Shown piece after piece: positions 1 through 6,731 of a stretch of 6,938 nt of DNA (positions are counted from its first letter, which is position 1; every line of letters starts with the position of its first letter). Location: positions 1 to 6,938 of the forward strand of contig JAJRUR010000320.1 in assembly GCA_024277695.1 (NCBI GenBank), given 5' to 3'. The notes under the pieces are model-generated. The model worked only from the letters and a program-made list of their open reading frames with translations, was not told the origin of the DNA and searched no databases. This DNA comes from Bacteroidota bacterium (lineage in GTDB: Bacteria; Bacteroidota; Bacteroidia; Chitinophagales; Saprospiraceae). The position numbers and the translations under genes are program-made.

Positions 1-93
1 GGTTTCGCTCATAGTGGTTTTTATTTTGTCTGTGGTTTTACAACTGATCATAAATGCAAAAAGAACAGCAAAGTAAAGCAATGTGTTTTTCAT
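1..93 (-). CDS. N-terminus of a putative lipoprotein (partial)
   Basis: Reading the minus strand from an ATG at 93-91 gives 31 open codons that run off the window. They begin MKNTLLYFAVLFAFMISCKT, a typical type II signal peptide: a short basic start (K2), a hydrophobic stretch at residues 5-16, and Met-Ile-Ser before Cys18, which would be the lipidated residue. The polar sequence KTTDKIKTTMSET follows directly, as expected for the linker of a mature lipoprotein. There is no run of acidic residues after Cys18 of the kind described as a surface-export signal in Bacteroidota lipoproteins, so its final membrane location is open. Met at position -3 of the lipobox is less usual than Leu. The function of the mature protein cannot be told from this fragment. 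It lies downstream of the helicase gene on the same strand but 175 bp away, so it may have its own promoter. Confidence 0.6.
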   Translation of the reverse strand, partial: MKNTLLYFAVLFAFMISCKTTDKIKTTMSET

Positions 94-150
94 AGTATAA
101 TTTTATTATATCCAAGATAAGGCTTCGAATGTAAGTTATTTTATTTAAAA

Positions 151-166
151 ATAGTAGATCTACTAT
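151..166. repeat. Perfect 16-bp palindrome upstream of lipoprotein gene
   Basis: ATAGTAGATCTACTAT is identical to its reverse complement. It lies 58 bp upstream of the ATG of the minus-strand lipoprotein gene. It has no spacer, so it is more likely a site for a dimeric DNA-binding protein than an RNA hairpin. No regulator gene is visible in the window. Confidence 0.45.
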
Positions 167-187
167 ACTAGCGTGTTGGAGTATTTA

Positions 188-208
188 GATAAAAACAATT
201 GTTTTATC
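188..208. repeat. AT-rich inverted repeat after the helicase gene
   Basis: The core AAAACAATTGTTTT (192-205) is a perfect palindrome. Flanking GAT and ATC extend the arms, with one extra A in one arm. On the minus strand it could fold as GATAAAAC, loop AATT, then GTTTT(T)ATC, starting about 60 nt after the helicase stop. No T-tract follows on either strand, so it is at best a weak terminator. A protein-binding site is equally possible. Confidence 0.4.
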
Positions 209-268
209 GACCAAAATAATAAACATGCAAGTGTACAAGCGTAGAAGAGTTCGTAGCAAAGAAGTTTT

Positions 269-1507
269 TTAGTACATTCTTTTCTTTTTTCGATGGGCAA
301 AAAATTCCTGTTTACGACGTTGTTTTTCTTTTTGCCATTCTTTTTTTTCAGCCGCAGTCATAGGCTTATCAGTTTGAGGAAAGGGATGATCACTGATGCG
401 TTTTATTTTTTGGTCTATAAGCTTTTCGATGTCTTTGATGTAAGCATTTTCTTCGGGCTCGCAAAGGGAGATGGCTATACCATTTTCTCCTGCCCTTCCT
501 GATCTTCCGATTCGGTGTACGTAGGTTTCGGCGATATTGGGAATGTCGTAATTGATGACATATTTGAGCTTGTCGATGTCTATGCCTCGCGCGGCGATGT
601 CGGTAGCTACTAATACATGGATTTGTCCTTGTTTGAACTCTTTGAGTACTTTTTGGCGTTGGTTTTGCGCTTTATCCCCATGGATAGCGGCTGCTTTTAT
701 CTTTTGTTTTTTGAGATTTCTGACGATTCGATCTGCGCCGTGTTTGGTTCTGGAGAAGAGGAGTACACGATCTATATTTTCGGTCCGGAGGATATGGAGC
801 AACAAATCTTTTTTGCTGAGTCTATTGGTATAATAGAGGTATTGTTTGACGGTATCGGCAGCAGATGATACGGCACTCACTTCTATTTTGGATGGATTGG
901 TAAGTATTTTTGACGAAAGTCTAACGATATTATCTGGCATGGTAGCCGAGAAAAATAGAGATTGTCTCTTTTGAGGAAGTATTTGGAGCAATTTATTGAT
1001 ATCGTGGATAAATCCCATGTCGAGCATTCTATCCGCTTCATCGAGAACAAATATTTTGATATCATCCAAACTGATGAAGCCTTGGTTGATCAGGTCGAGC
1101 AATCTCCCCGGTGTCGCTACGAGGATGTGTACTCCTTTTTTGAGTTTTTGGACTTGGTGGTGCTGTTTGACTCCTCCGAAGATAACGGCATGGCGTACTT
1201 TGGTGTATTTGCTATAGAAATCAATATTGTCAGCGATTTGTATAGCGAGTTCTCTAGTCGGAGTGACGATGAGTGATCGGAGTTTGGCAGGTCCGTCAGA
1301 TTTTGATTCTATTTTGTGGATCAGCTGGATGATGGGCAATGCAAAGGCTGCTGTTTTGCCGGTTCCGGTTTGGGCACTTGCCAGTACGTCTTGTCTATTG
1401 AGTACTATGGGGATAGCTTTTTGTTGGATGGAGGTAGGTTCTGAATAGTTTTTTTCTTTTAGTGCCTTCAATATAGAAGGTACGATGTGTAGTTGGTCAA
1501 ATGTCAT
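269..1507 (-). CDS. rhlE: DEAD-box ATP-dependent RNA helicase, RhlE-like
   Basis: This 412-residue cytoplasmic protein should unwind short RNA duplexes with ATP, in ribosome assembly or RNA turnover. All core motifs are present in order: Q motif (F3 to about Q28), motif I AQTGTGKT (45-52), Ia PTRELA (83-88), Ib TPGR (132-135), II DEAD (156-159), III SAT (187-189), IV around LLFSRTK (249-255), V ATDIAARGID (301-310) and VI HRIGRSGRAG (331-340). The N-terminus (MTFDQLHIVPSILKAL, then EPTSIQQKAIP) closely resembles E. coli RhlE, which supports this start. The C-terminal tail from about residue 380 is short and highly basic, rich in Lys, Arg and Gln, and may add non-specific RNA binding. No Shine-Dalgarno or good TAnnTTTG promoter was found upstream. 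A weak terminator separates it from the thiolase gene, so functional linkage to the fad genes is unlikely. The DEAD-box assignment is certain; the RhlE subgroup is likely. Confidence 0.95.
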   Translation of the reverse strand: MTFDQLHIVPSILKALKEKNYSEPTSIQQKAIPIVLNRQDVLASAQTGTGKTAAFALPIIQLIHKIESKSDGPAKLRSLIVTPTRELAIQIADNIDFYSKYTKVRHAVIFGGVKQHHQVQKLKKGVHILVATPGRLLDLINQGFISLDDIKIFVLDEADRMLDMGFIHDINKLLQILPQKRQSLFFSATMPDNIVRLSSKILTNPSKIEVSAVSSAADTVKQYLYYTNRLSKKDLLLHILRTENIDRVLLFSRTKHGADRIVRNLKKQKIKAAAIHGDKAQNQRQKVLKEFKQGQIHVLVATDIAARGIDIDKLKYVINYDIPNIAETYVHRIGRSGRAGENGIAISLCEPEENAYIKDIEKLIDQKIKRISDHPFPQTDKPMTAAEKKEWQKEKQRRKQEFFAHRKKKRMY

Positions 1508-1570
1508 AGAATTGGTTTGTATGTGAAATAGCTTATGAGGAATGCGCCTAAGCCGGGCTATAAATAAAAT

Positions 1571-1602
1571 TTAAAAAGTATAAGACTGTAGGAAAAGTCT
1601 TA
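1571..1602 (-). terminator. Probable weak intrinsic terminator after fadA
   Basis: On the minus strand TAAGACT (1602-1596) and AGTCTTA (1587-1581) form a 7-bp stem around an 8-nt loop. TACTTTTTAA and more T-rich sequence follow. It lies about 65 nt past the thiolase stop and before the helicase start. The stem is AT-rich, so it would terminate only partly, and some read-through into the helicase gene is possible. Confidence 0.45.
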
Positions 1603-1666
1603 CTAGTATATGATCTAATAACGTATATCCTCCCTGAATAGTTTTGGATACGGCCTAAATATCCAC

Positions 1667-2848
1667 TTATAGCATCTCATAGATACCGGCGATGCCCTGT
1701 CCTCCGCCTACGCAGGCAGTGACCATGCCGTATTTTTGACCTCGCCTTTTGAGTTCATAAAAAACTTGGGTAGAGAGTTTGGCTCCGGTACATCCGAGGG
1801 GGTGTCCTAGTGCTATCGCTCCACCATTGACATTGACGATGTCGGGATTGAGCCCTGACTCTCGAATTACCGCAAGGGACTGGGCAGCAAAGGCTTCGTT
1901 GAGTTCGATGATATCGATATCTTTTAGTTTCAGATCGGCTTTTTTTAGCGCTTTAGGTATCGCCTCGACTGGTCCGATACCCATATAAAGCGGATCTACC
2001 GCCGCTACAACACAGGATACTAGACGGGCTATAGGCTCTAGCTGGAGCTCTTTGACCATCTTTTCGCTCATCACAAGTACAAAGGAGGCACCATCGGATG
2101 TTTGAGAAGAACTGCCGGCAGTTACAGATCCTCCTTGGGCAAAAACAGGTCTGAGTCCGGCAAGTGCCTCGATAGTTGTCGTCCTTCGCACACCTTCATC
2201 CGTATCCACCGTAAAAGTCCTGCTGAGTTTCTGATCTTCTTGATAATACACTTGCTCGACCTCTACGGGGACAATTTCATCCTTAAAGCGCCCTGCGTCT
2301 ATTGCTTTGGCAGCTTTTAGATGGGATTGGTAAGAAAAGGCGTCTTGGTCTTCTCTGCTGACCTTGTATTTGTTGGCTACAGCCTCCGCTGTGAGTCCCA
2401 TGCCGATCACATAGTCCGGAGTATCTTTGGCTATATTGTAATTGGGAGCGAGCTTATATCCTGTCATGGGTATATTGCTCATGCTTTCTGCTCCACCGGC
2501 TATATAACAAGAACCCATGCCTGCTTTTATTTTTGCTACAGCTATAGAAATAGACTCAAGCCCCGAGGCACAGTATCGATTGATCGTCATTCCGGGGACT
2601 TCTTTGCCCAAAGCACGTACAGAGATCATCCTTCCGATTTGGAGACCTTGCTCACCTTCCGGTATAGCGCAACCCACGATGAGATCATCTACTCTCTTGG
2701 GATCGAGTTTTGGAGTGTTTTTTAATATATGCTGAATTACTTCTACTGCTAGATCATCGGATCGCATAAAGCGAAATCCTCCTTTTTTTGCTTTTGCTAC
2801 GGCTGTCCGGTAAGCGGAGACAATGTATGCTTCCATTTTTTTATTCAT
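1667..2848 (-). CDS. fadA: Acetyl-CoA acyltransferase (thiolase), FadA-type
   Basis: This thiolase should cleave 3-ketoacyl-CoA with CoA to acetyl-CoA and a chain shortened by two carbons, the last step of beta-oxidation. From the ATG at 2848 it is 393 residues, the usual family length. The nucleophile is Cys93 in NRYCASGL. The C-terminal half has NEAFA (317-321), His349 in GHPLGCTGA and the acid/base Cys379 in CVGGGQG, so the active site is complete. The open frame extends to a TTG at 2863, but the ATG at 2848 (MNKKMEAYIV) or the one at 2836 (MEAYIV, 389 residues) fits the family start better. No Shine-Dalgarno is visible. It follows the fadN-type gene on the same strand by 131 bp, as in the fadN-fadA order of Bacillus subtilis. 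This supports a degradative role over a biosynthetic acetoacetyl-CoA thiolase, although chain-length preference cannot be read from sequence. Confidence 0.94.
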   Translation of the reverse strand: MNKKMEAYIVSAYRTAVAKAKKGGFRFMRSDDLAVEVIQHILKNTPKLDPKRVDDLIVGCAIPEGEQGLQIGRMISVRALGKEVPGMTINRYCASGLESISIAVAKIKAGMGSCYIAGGAESMSNIPMTGYKLAPNYNIAKDTPDYVIGMGLTAEAVANKYKVSREDQDAFSYQSHLKAAKAIDAGRFKDEIVPVEVEQVYYQEDQKLSRTFTVDTDEGVRRTTTIEALAGLRPVFAQGGSVTAGSSSQTSDGASFVLVMSEKMVKELQLEPIARLVSCVVAAVDPLYMGIGPVEAIPKALKKADLKLKDIDIIELNEAFAAQSLAVIRESGLNPDIVNVNGGAIALGHPLGCTGAKLSTQVFYELKRRGQKYGMVTACVGGGQGIAGIYEML

Positions 2849-2894
2849 TTTATGACGTATCAATAATATAATTTTTTCATCTAAAAGTCCTCCC

Positions 2895-2918
2895 CCGAAC
2901 TCCCTCCAAAGGATTCGG
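2895..2918 (-). other. Possible intercistronic hairpin between fadN and fadA
   Basis: In the fadN-fadA spacer, CCGAATCC and GGA...TTCGG can pair on the minus strand: an outer 5-bp CCGAA/TTCGG stem, an inner 3-bp TCC/GGA stem with loop TTT, and a 5-nt bulge on one side. The patch from about 2885 to 2945 is richer in G and C than the surrounding intergenic DNA. No T-tract follows directly, so it is not a classical terminator. It could be an RNA-processing or stability element, or chance. Confidence 0.25.
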
Positions 2919-2979
2919 AAGATGGCTTGGTTAGTGGATCGAGGTAATTTATTTTCTTCTTCGTTTTTTCATTCTTTGA

Positions 2980-5370
2980 TTAATTCCTCAAGGGTTTTCC
3001 CTTTTCCAACATATGCTGAATACGCTCCATAGTTTTTGGTTCGCCACATAGACTTAGGAAAGCTTCACGCTCTAGATCTAGGAGGTACTTTTCCGAAACC
3101 CTAGACTCCTCAGAGAGGTCACCGCCGCAGAGTACCCAAGCGATTTTTTTGGCGATTTTGATATCATGTTCTGATGCATAATTTCCTCTTTGGAGGCTGT
3201 GCGCAGCCACATAAAGGGCCGCTAATCCGGTACGACCCAATACACGTACATCCTTTCTTTGGATTGGAGTGACATATCGATCCGATAATTCGATGACTTT
3301 TTGTTTGGCTTCGTGTATGGCCAGATGCTTATGGACGATGACATCATCTTTTTCTTTTAGAAGATATCCGTATTGATATCCCTCATGCGCTGATGTAGCT
3401 ACGGAAGCCATTGCTATGGTTTTAAACTTATTGATGAGCGTCGGGATCTGTACATCTCCATCAAAATAAGCATCGCTCGCTCGTAGTGCAAATTCTTTTG
3501 TGCCCGCACCTCCCGGCAGGAGTCCGACTCCGACTTCGACCAGTCCGATATAGGACTCCGCAGATGCTGCTACTGCATCGCAGTGCATACTCATCTCACA
3601 GGCTCCACCAAATACGTAGCCTTGAGTAGCTGCCACTACGGGGATGCTCGAATATCGGCATCGCATGACCGTATTTTGAAATTGAGCTACAGCTATATTG
3701 AGCATGTCAAACTGCTGTTGAAAAGCCATCATACCTACCATCATCAGGTTGGCTCCAACACTGAAGTTTTTGGCATTATTTCCTATGACCAATCCACGCC
3801 AATCCCCATTTTCTGCAATGTTAATCGCTTCGTGGAGTCCGCTCAAAATTCCTTCGCCGATGGCGTTCATCTTGGATGTAAATTCCAGGCAGAGTACTTG
3901 GTCTCCGATATCGTGCAATACCACTTCTTCATTCTTAAAAATAGGGCTTCGATGTCGGATATTGTCCAAGACAATAAAATCTTCTGTACCCGGAATCAGC
4001 TCATAATCTTTTGTCAGCGGATTGTAACAGCGTTTTTGATCGTCTATAATTTTGTAAAAGGACGCATGTCCTGCATCTATCATGTCTTGGACCCAAGGAG
4101 CCGGACTATAACCCAACTGTATAGCAGTGTCATAAGCTTTTTTTAATCCGATGATGTCCCAATACTCAAATGCCCCATAATCCCAAGCAAATCCGGCTCT
4201 CAAAGCATTGTCTATATTATAGATAGTGTCAGAAATCTCCGGAATCCTATTCGACGCATAAGCGAACAGACCTGCCAAAGACTCTCTGATGAGTTGACCG
4301 CCTTTATCTTCATGATCAAAAAGTGCCGCAATGCGTTTTTTTGGGTTTTCAATTTGTTTGGAGAGCTTCAGACTATCCAAAACCGATTTTTGTTTAGGTC
4401 TGTATTCTAGTGTGTCTAGATCCAAACCCAATATGATGCGTTTGCCATTGTGATCACGATCATTGGTTTTTTTATAAAAACCCTGACCCGATTTGTTGCC
4501 GTAATATTTATTGTCCAGCAAAAACTTAAAAAACTTCGGCGTCTTGATATGGTGGATTTGTTCATCCTTGGGACATCCGGCTTTCATACCGTTGATGACT
4601 TTATCCGCTACGTCCATACCGACTAGATCACCCAGCCTAAAGGTGCCGGTACCCGGTCTGGAAAGTGCAGGACCGGTGAGCTTGTCCACGTCTTCGATGG
4701 ACAATCCAAGTGATTCGGTCAGCTCAAATATTTTTGCCATAGCATATACTCCGACGCGATTGGCTATAAATGCCGGAGTGTCCTTGCATAGGACGGTCTG
4801 CTTGCCTAAGTAGTTGCGACCAAAATGCATAAAAAAGTCCACCACTTCGGGATCTGTCTCTGCTGTAGGAATTATCTCCAAGAGCTCCAAATAGCGGGGA
4901 GGATTAAAAAAGTGCGTGCCGAGAAAATTCTTCTTAAAATCATCAGAACGACCTTCGAGCATGAGATGAATCGGGATACCCGAAGTATTAGAAGAAACCA
5001 GACTACCTGCGGATCTATATTTTTCGACTTTTTCAAAAATCTGCTTCTTGATGTCGAGACGCTCAATGACTACTTCGATAATCCAGTCAGCATCTTCGAT
5101 TTTTTCAAAATCATCTTCAAAGTTGCCGGTTTGGATGCGACGGGCAAAATCCTTATGGTAGAGTGGGGCCGGTTTGGATTTGATGGATTTTTTTAGTGCT
5201 CCATCTACTATGCTATTTCTTTGGGCGCGATCTCCCAGTGCTTCTGCCGAAAGCTCAGGGGGAACTATGTCGAGCATGAGGACTTCCATACCGATGTTGG
5301 CCATGTGGCAGGCGATTGCCGAACCCATAACCCCGGAACCGAGTACGCTTACTTTTTTAATTCTTCTCAT
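2980..5370 (-). CDS. fadN: FadN-type 3-hydroxyacyl-CoA dehydrogenase / enoyl-CoA hydratase
   Basis: This 796-residue bifunctional enzyme should hydrate trans-2-enoyl-CoA and oxidise the 3-hydroxyacyl-CoA with NAD. Domain order is dehydrogenase first, hydratase last, as in Bacillus FadN and opposite to E. coli FadB. Residues 7-185 form the Rossmann domain, with GSGVMG (11-16), Asp34 for the NAD ribose, SNTSG (127-131) and the catalytic pair His153 (GTHFFNP) and Glu165. Asn204 lies in FIANRVG. Helical dehydrogenase domains follow to about 445. From about 465 comes a crotonase domain: oxyanion loop FSVGANL (537-543), GGACE with catalytic Glu592, and Glu612 in LVEVGVGLLPGG. Both hydratase glutamates are present, so both activities are predicted. 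The start at 5370 (MRRIKKVSVLG) matches the family spacing to GxGxxG and leaves a leader of about 17 nt after the predicted promoter; the in-frame ATG at 5379 adds three residues and is also possible. It heads a likely operon with fadA. Confidence 0.95.
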   Translation of the reverse strand: MRRIKKVSVLGSGVMGSAIACHMANIGMEVLMLDIVPPELSAEALGDRAQRNSIVDGALKKSIKSKPAPLYHKDFARRIQTGNFEDDFEKIEDADWIIEVVIERLDIKKQIFEKVEKYRSAGSLVSSNTSGIPIHLMLEGRSDDFKKNFLGTHFFNPPRYLELLEIIPTAETDPEVVDFFMHFGRNYLGKQTVLCKDTPAFIANRVGVYAMAKIFELTESLGLSIEDVDKLTGPALSRPGTGTFRLGDLVGMDVADKVINGMKAGCPKDEQIHHIKTPKFFKFLLDNKYYGNKSGQGFYKKTNDRDHNGKRIILGLDLDTLEYRPKQKSVLDSLKLSKQIENPKKRIAALFDHEDKGGQLIRESLAGLFAYASNRIPEISDTIYNIDNALRAGFAWDYGAFEYWDIIGLKKAYDTAIQLGYSPAPWVQDMIDAGHASFYKIIDDQKRCYNPLTKDYELIPGTEDFIVLDNIRHRSPIFKNEEVVLHDIGDQVLCLEFTSKMNAIGEGILSGLHEAINIAENGDWRGLVIGNNAKNFSVGANLMMVGMMAFQQQFDMLNIAVAQFQNTVMRCRYSSIPVVAATQGYVFGGACEMSMHCDAVAASAESYIGLVEVGVGLLPGGAGTKEFALRASDAYFDGDVQIPTLINKFKTIAMASVATSAHEGYQYGYLLKEKDDVIVHKHLAIHEAKQKVIELSDRYVTPIQRKDVRVLGRTGLAALYVAAHSLQRGNYASEHDIKIAKKIAWVLCGGDLSEESRVSEKYLLDLEREAFLSLCGEPKTMERIQHMLEKGKPLRN

Positions 5371-5391
5371 ATGAATCATTCAATATTTTGA

Positions 5392-5421
5392 CAAAGATAT
5401 GCAATTTTGACTTTAAGTCAA
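5392..5421 (-). promoter_or_regulatory. Bacteroidota-type promoter of the fadN-fadA operon
   Basis: On the minus strand, TTG (5421-5419) is followed after exactly 19 bases by TATCTTTG (5399-5392). This is a full match to the Bacteroidota consensus TTG-N19-TAnnTTTG used by the primary sigma factor of the phylum. Transcription would begin near 5387, giving a very short leader before the fadN ATG codons at 5379 and 5370. Confidence 0.7.
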
Positions 5422-5424
5422 AAT
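5404..5424. promoter_or_regulatory. 21-bp palindrome within the fadN promoter, likely operator
   Basis: Arms ATTTTGACTT (5404-5413) and AAGTCAAAAT (5415-5424) are perfect 10-bp inverted repeats around a single T. They cover the TTG element and most of the spacer of the fadN promoter. A further half-site TTTTGAC lies at 5386-5392, 19 bp from the same sequence at 5405-5411, at the predicted transcription start. A dimeric repressor of the TetR or MarR type, such as those that control fad genes in other bacteria and respond to acyl-CoA, would fit. This is inference, because no regulator gene lies in the window. Confidence 0.6.
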
Positions 5425-5462
5425 ATTTGAGTATTGCATATATTAACTCTATGTTGGTCAAT

Positions 5463-5480
5463 TTATAAAACATTATAAAA
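5463..5480. repeat. Two phased TTATAAAA direct repeats upstream of exbB
   Basis: TTATAAAA occurs at 5463-5470 and again at 5473-5480, exactly 10 bp apart, and runs into an A-tract. One-turn phasing could bend the DNA or act as an upstream activating element for the exbB promoter, whose TTG element is not visible. In such AT-rich DNA it may also be chance. Confidence 0.3.
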
Positions 5481-5488
5481 AAAAATAA

Positions 5489-5496
5489 TATATTTG
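5489..5496 (+). promoter_or_regulatory. Candidate -7 element of the exbB operon promoter
   Basis: TATATTTG matches the Bacteroidota -7 consensus TAnnTTTG in full and lies 72 bp before the exbB ATG. No TTG is present at the expected distance upstream; the nearest, at 5454-5456, is 32 bases away. The match alone is therefore only moderate evidence in AT-rich DNA. Confidence 0.4.
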
Positions 5497-5568
5497 TGTT
5501 TTGGCTTCGCTATATACTATACGTAGATAGTGGGTCGTTATTTTGTTTAACCAATCAAATATAGCTCT

Positions 5569-6249
5569 ATGTTTTTAATTTTTCTTCAAGCAAAAGCCAC
5601 AGAATCAGAAATCAAAACTCAAGGACTCATGGATGTGATCATGCAGGGTGGTCTATTGGGGATGATCATAGTAGGCATTTTGTTTTTGCTTTCTGTGATG
5701 GCTTTATATATATTTATTGAGCGTTACTTCACTATTAATAAGGCTGCTAAAATAGATGAAGGCTTTATGAACAGCATCCGCAGTCATGTACAAGCCGGAA
5801 AAGTAGAGTCTGCACTGGCATTATGTGAGACGACCGATAGTCCGGTAGCACGACTTCTAGAGAAAGGGATTCAGCGTATAGGGAGACCTTTGGAAGATAT
5901 TGAGGCGGCGATCGAAAATGTGGGTAATCTTGAGGTTTTTAAGCTCGAGAAGAATCTATCAACGCTAGCATCTATTGCAGGTGCGGCACCGATGATTGGA
6001 TTTTTTGGGACGGTGACAGGTATGATATTGGCATTTTATAAGATGGCTACAGTGGAGAATGTAACACCTAATGTACTATCCGAAGGTATCTATCAGGCTT
6101 TGATTACTACTGCAGCTGGATTATTTATAGGGATTTTGGCCTTTGTAGGTTATAACTGGTTAGTGACCAAGGTACAGCATGTCGTATTTAAGATGGAAAA
6201 ATCTACTTTGGATTTTATGGATTTATTGCAAGAACCCTCAAAAGCATAG
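5569..6249 (+). CDS. exbB: MotA/TolQ/ExbB family proton channel subunit
   Basis: This 226-residue inner-membrane protein should form the proton-conducting pentamer that, with ExbD, powers a TonB-like transducer. Three membrane segments are visible at about residues 28-50, 132-157 and 177-199, with the long cytoplasmic loop between the first and second, as in ExbB. Family positions are present: Pro141 in GAAPMIGFFGTVTGM, the GTVTG turn at 147-151 with Thr148, and Thr180/Thr181 in ALITTAAGL, the threonines that line the channel in ExbB and TolQ. The start MFLIFLQAKATES fits the short hydrophobic N-terminus often seen in Bacteroidota members; an internal Met21 would remove it. exbD follows after 3 bp. 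The ExbB rather than TolQ or MotA reading rests mainly on the TonB-like gene downstream. Confidence 0.92.
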   Translation: MFLIFLQAKATESEIKTQGLMDVIMQGGLLGMIIVGILFLLSVMALYIFIERYFTINKAAKIDEGFMNSIRSHVQAGKVESALALCETTDSPVARLLEKGIQRIGRPLEDIEAAIENVGNLEVFKLEKNLSTLASIAGAAPMIGFFGTVTGMILAFYKMATVENVTPNVLSEGIYQALITTAAGLFIGILAFVGYNWLVTKVQHVVFKMEKSTLDFMDLLQEPSKA

Positions 6250-6252
6250 GAT

Positions 6253-6657
6253 ATGGCATTAAAAAAAAGAAATAAAGTCAGTGCGGAGTTTAGCATGTCG
6301 TCTTTGACGGATATTATATTTTTGTTGTTGATCTTTTTTATGTTGACTTCTACATTGGTAAGCCAAAATGCCCTCAATCTGAAGCTTCCGAGTTCGAGTA
6401 GTAAGACCGTAGCACCGCAGTCTCTTTCTGTAAGCATCCAGAAAGGAGGCAAATTTTCTGTAGATAGCAAGCGCATCAAAGCGTCGGGCCTGGAAGCTGC
6501 TATACGGAGAGGCATTCGAAAACAATCCAAAAAAGACGGCAAACCCACGGTCAATATATTGGCTGAGCAGGGTGTAGGTATAGAGCATGTTGTGCGTGTG
6601 ATGGATATATGCAATAGACTTAAAGTCAATGCTATATTACTCACCGAACCCAATTAG
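6253..6657 (+). CDS. exbD: ExbD/TolR family biopolymer transport protein
   Basis: This 134-residue protein has a basic cytoplasmic start (MALKKRNK), one membrane helix at about residues 17-37 and a periplasmic domain to the end, the standard ExbD layout and length. Asp20 in SLTDIIFLLLIFFML is at the position of the essential protonatable aspartate of ExbD and TolR. The proline usual just before it (as in TPLIDV) is replaced by Ser17, in the form SMSSLTD, which I recall from Bacteroidota homologues. It starts 3 bp after the exbB stop, so the two are probably translationally coupled, and AGGAT directly before the ATG is too close to be a normal ribosome site. It would sit as a dimer in the ExbB pentamer and act on the TonB-like protein encoded next. 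Confidence 0.92.
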   Translation: MALKKRNKVSAEFSMSSLTDIIFLLLIFFMLTSTLVSQNALNLKLPSSSSKTVAPQSLSVSIQKGGKFSVDSKRIKASGLEAAIRRGIRKQSKKDGKPTVNILAEQGVGIEHVVRVMDICNRLKVNAILLTEPN

Positions 6658-6721
6658 TCTTCACAGTTTTGTGCATTTTATGAAGTCTAGGCATCCTATG
6701 TACTAAACAATTTGATTTAAA

Positions 6722-6731
6722 TTTTTTTTTT
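6722..6731 (+). other. Ten-T homopolymer at the start of the TonB-like gene
   Basis: Ten consecutive T bases run directly into the probable TTG start codon at 6730-6732. Such a run is prone to transcriptional slippage and to assembly length errors. No upstream ATG would be brought into frame by gaining or losing one or two T, because every frame from the nearest ATG codons is closed by stops. Confidence 0.6.

Noticed and set aside
2321..2725. Plus-strand open frame (134 codons) opposite the thiolase gene
   Set aside because: Antisense to conserved thiolase sequence, with no motif or start signal of its own.
2849..2863. TTG at 2863-2861 as the thiolase start, adding MIRHK
   Set aside because: The added residues have no family support, and two ATG codons just downstream match the usual thiolase N-terminus.
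2949..2972. Seven-codon minus-strand ORF MKKRRRK in the fadN-fadA spacer
   Set aside because: Too short to judge, made of an A-rich stretch, with no ribosome site; it is most likely chance.
3583..4146. Long plus-strand open frame (187 codons) opposite fadN
   Set aside because: It lies wholly antisense to a well-supported enzyme domain, has no recognisable motifs and a Ser/His/Tyr-rich composition typical of a shadow frame.
6150..6653. Long minus-strand open frame (167 codons) opposite exbB and exbD
   Set aside because: Both genes on the plus strand are clear family members; the antisense frame has no recognisable domain.
6659..6685. Possible terminator after exbD (CTTCA/TGAAG with inner CACA/TGTG)
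   Set aside because: Stems are only 4-5 bp, the loop is large and no T-tract follows directly; the downstream TonB-like gene also argues for read-through.
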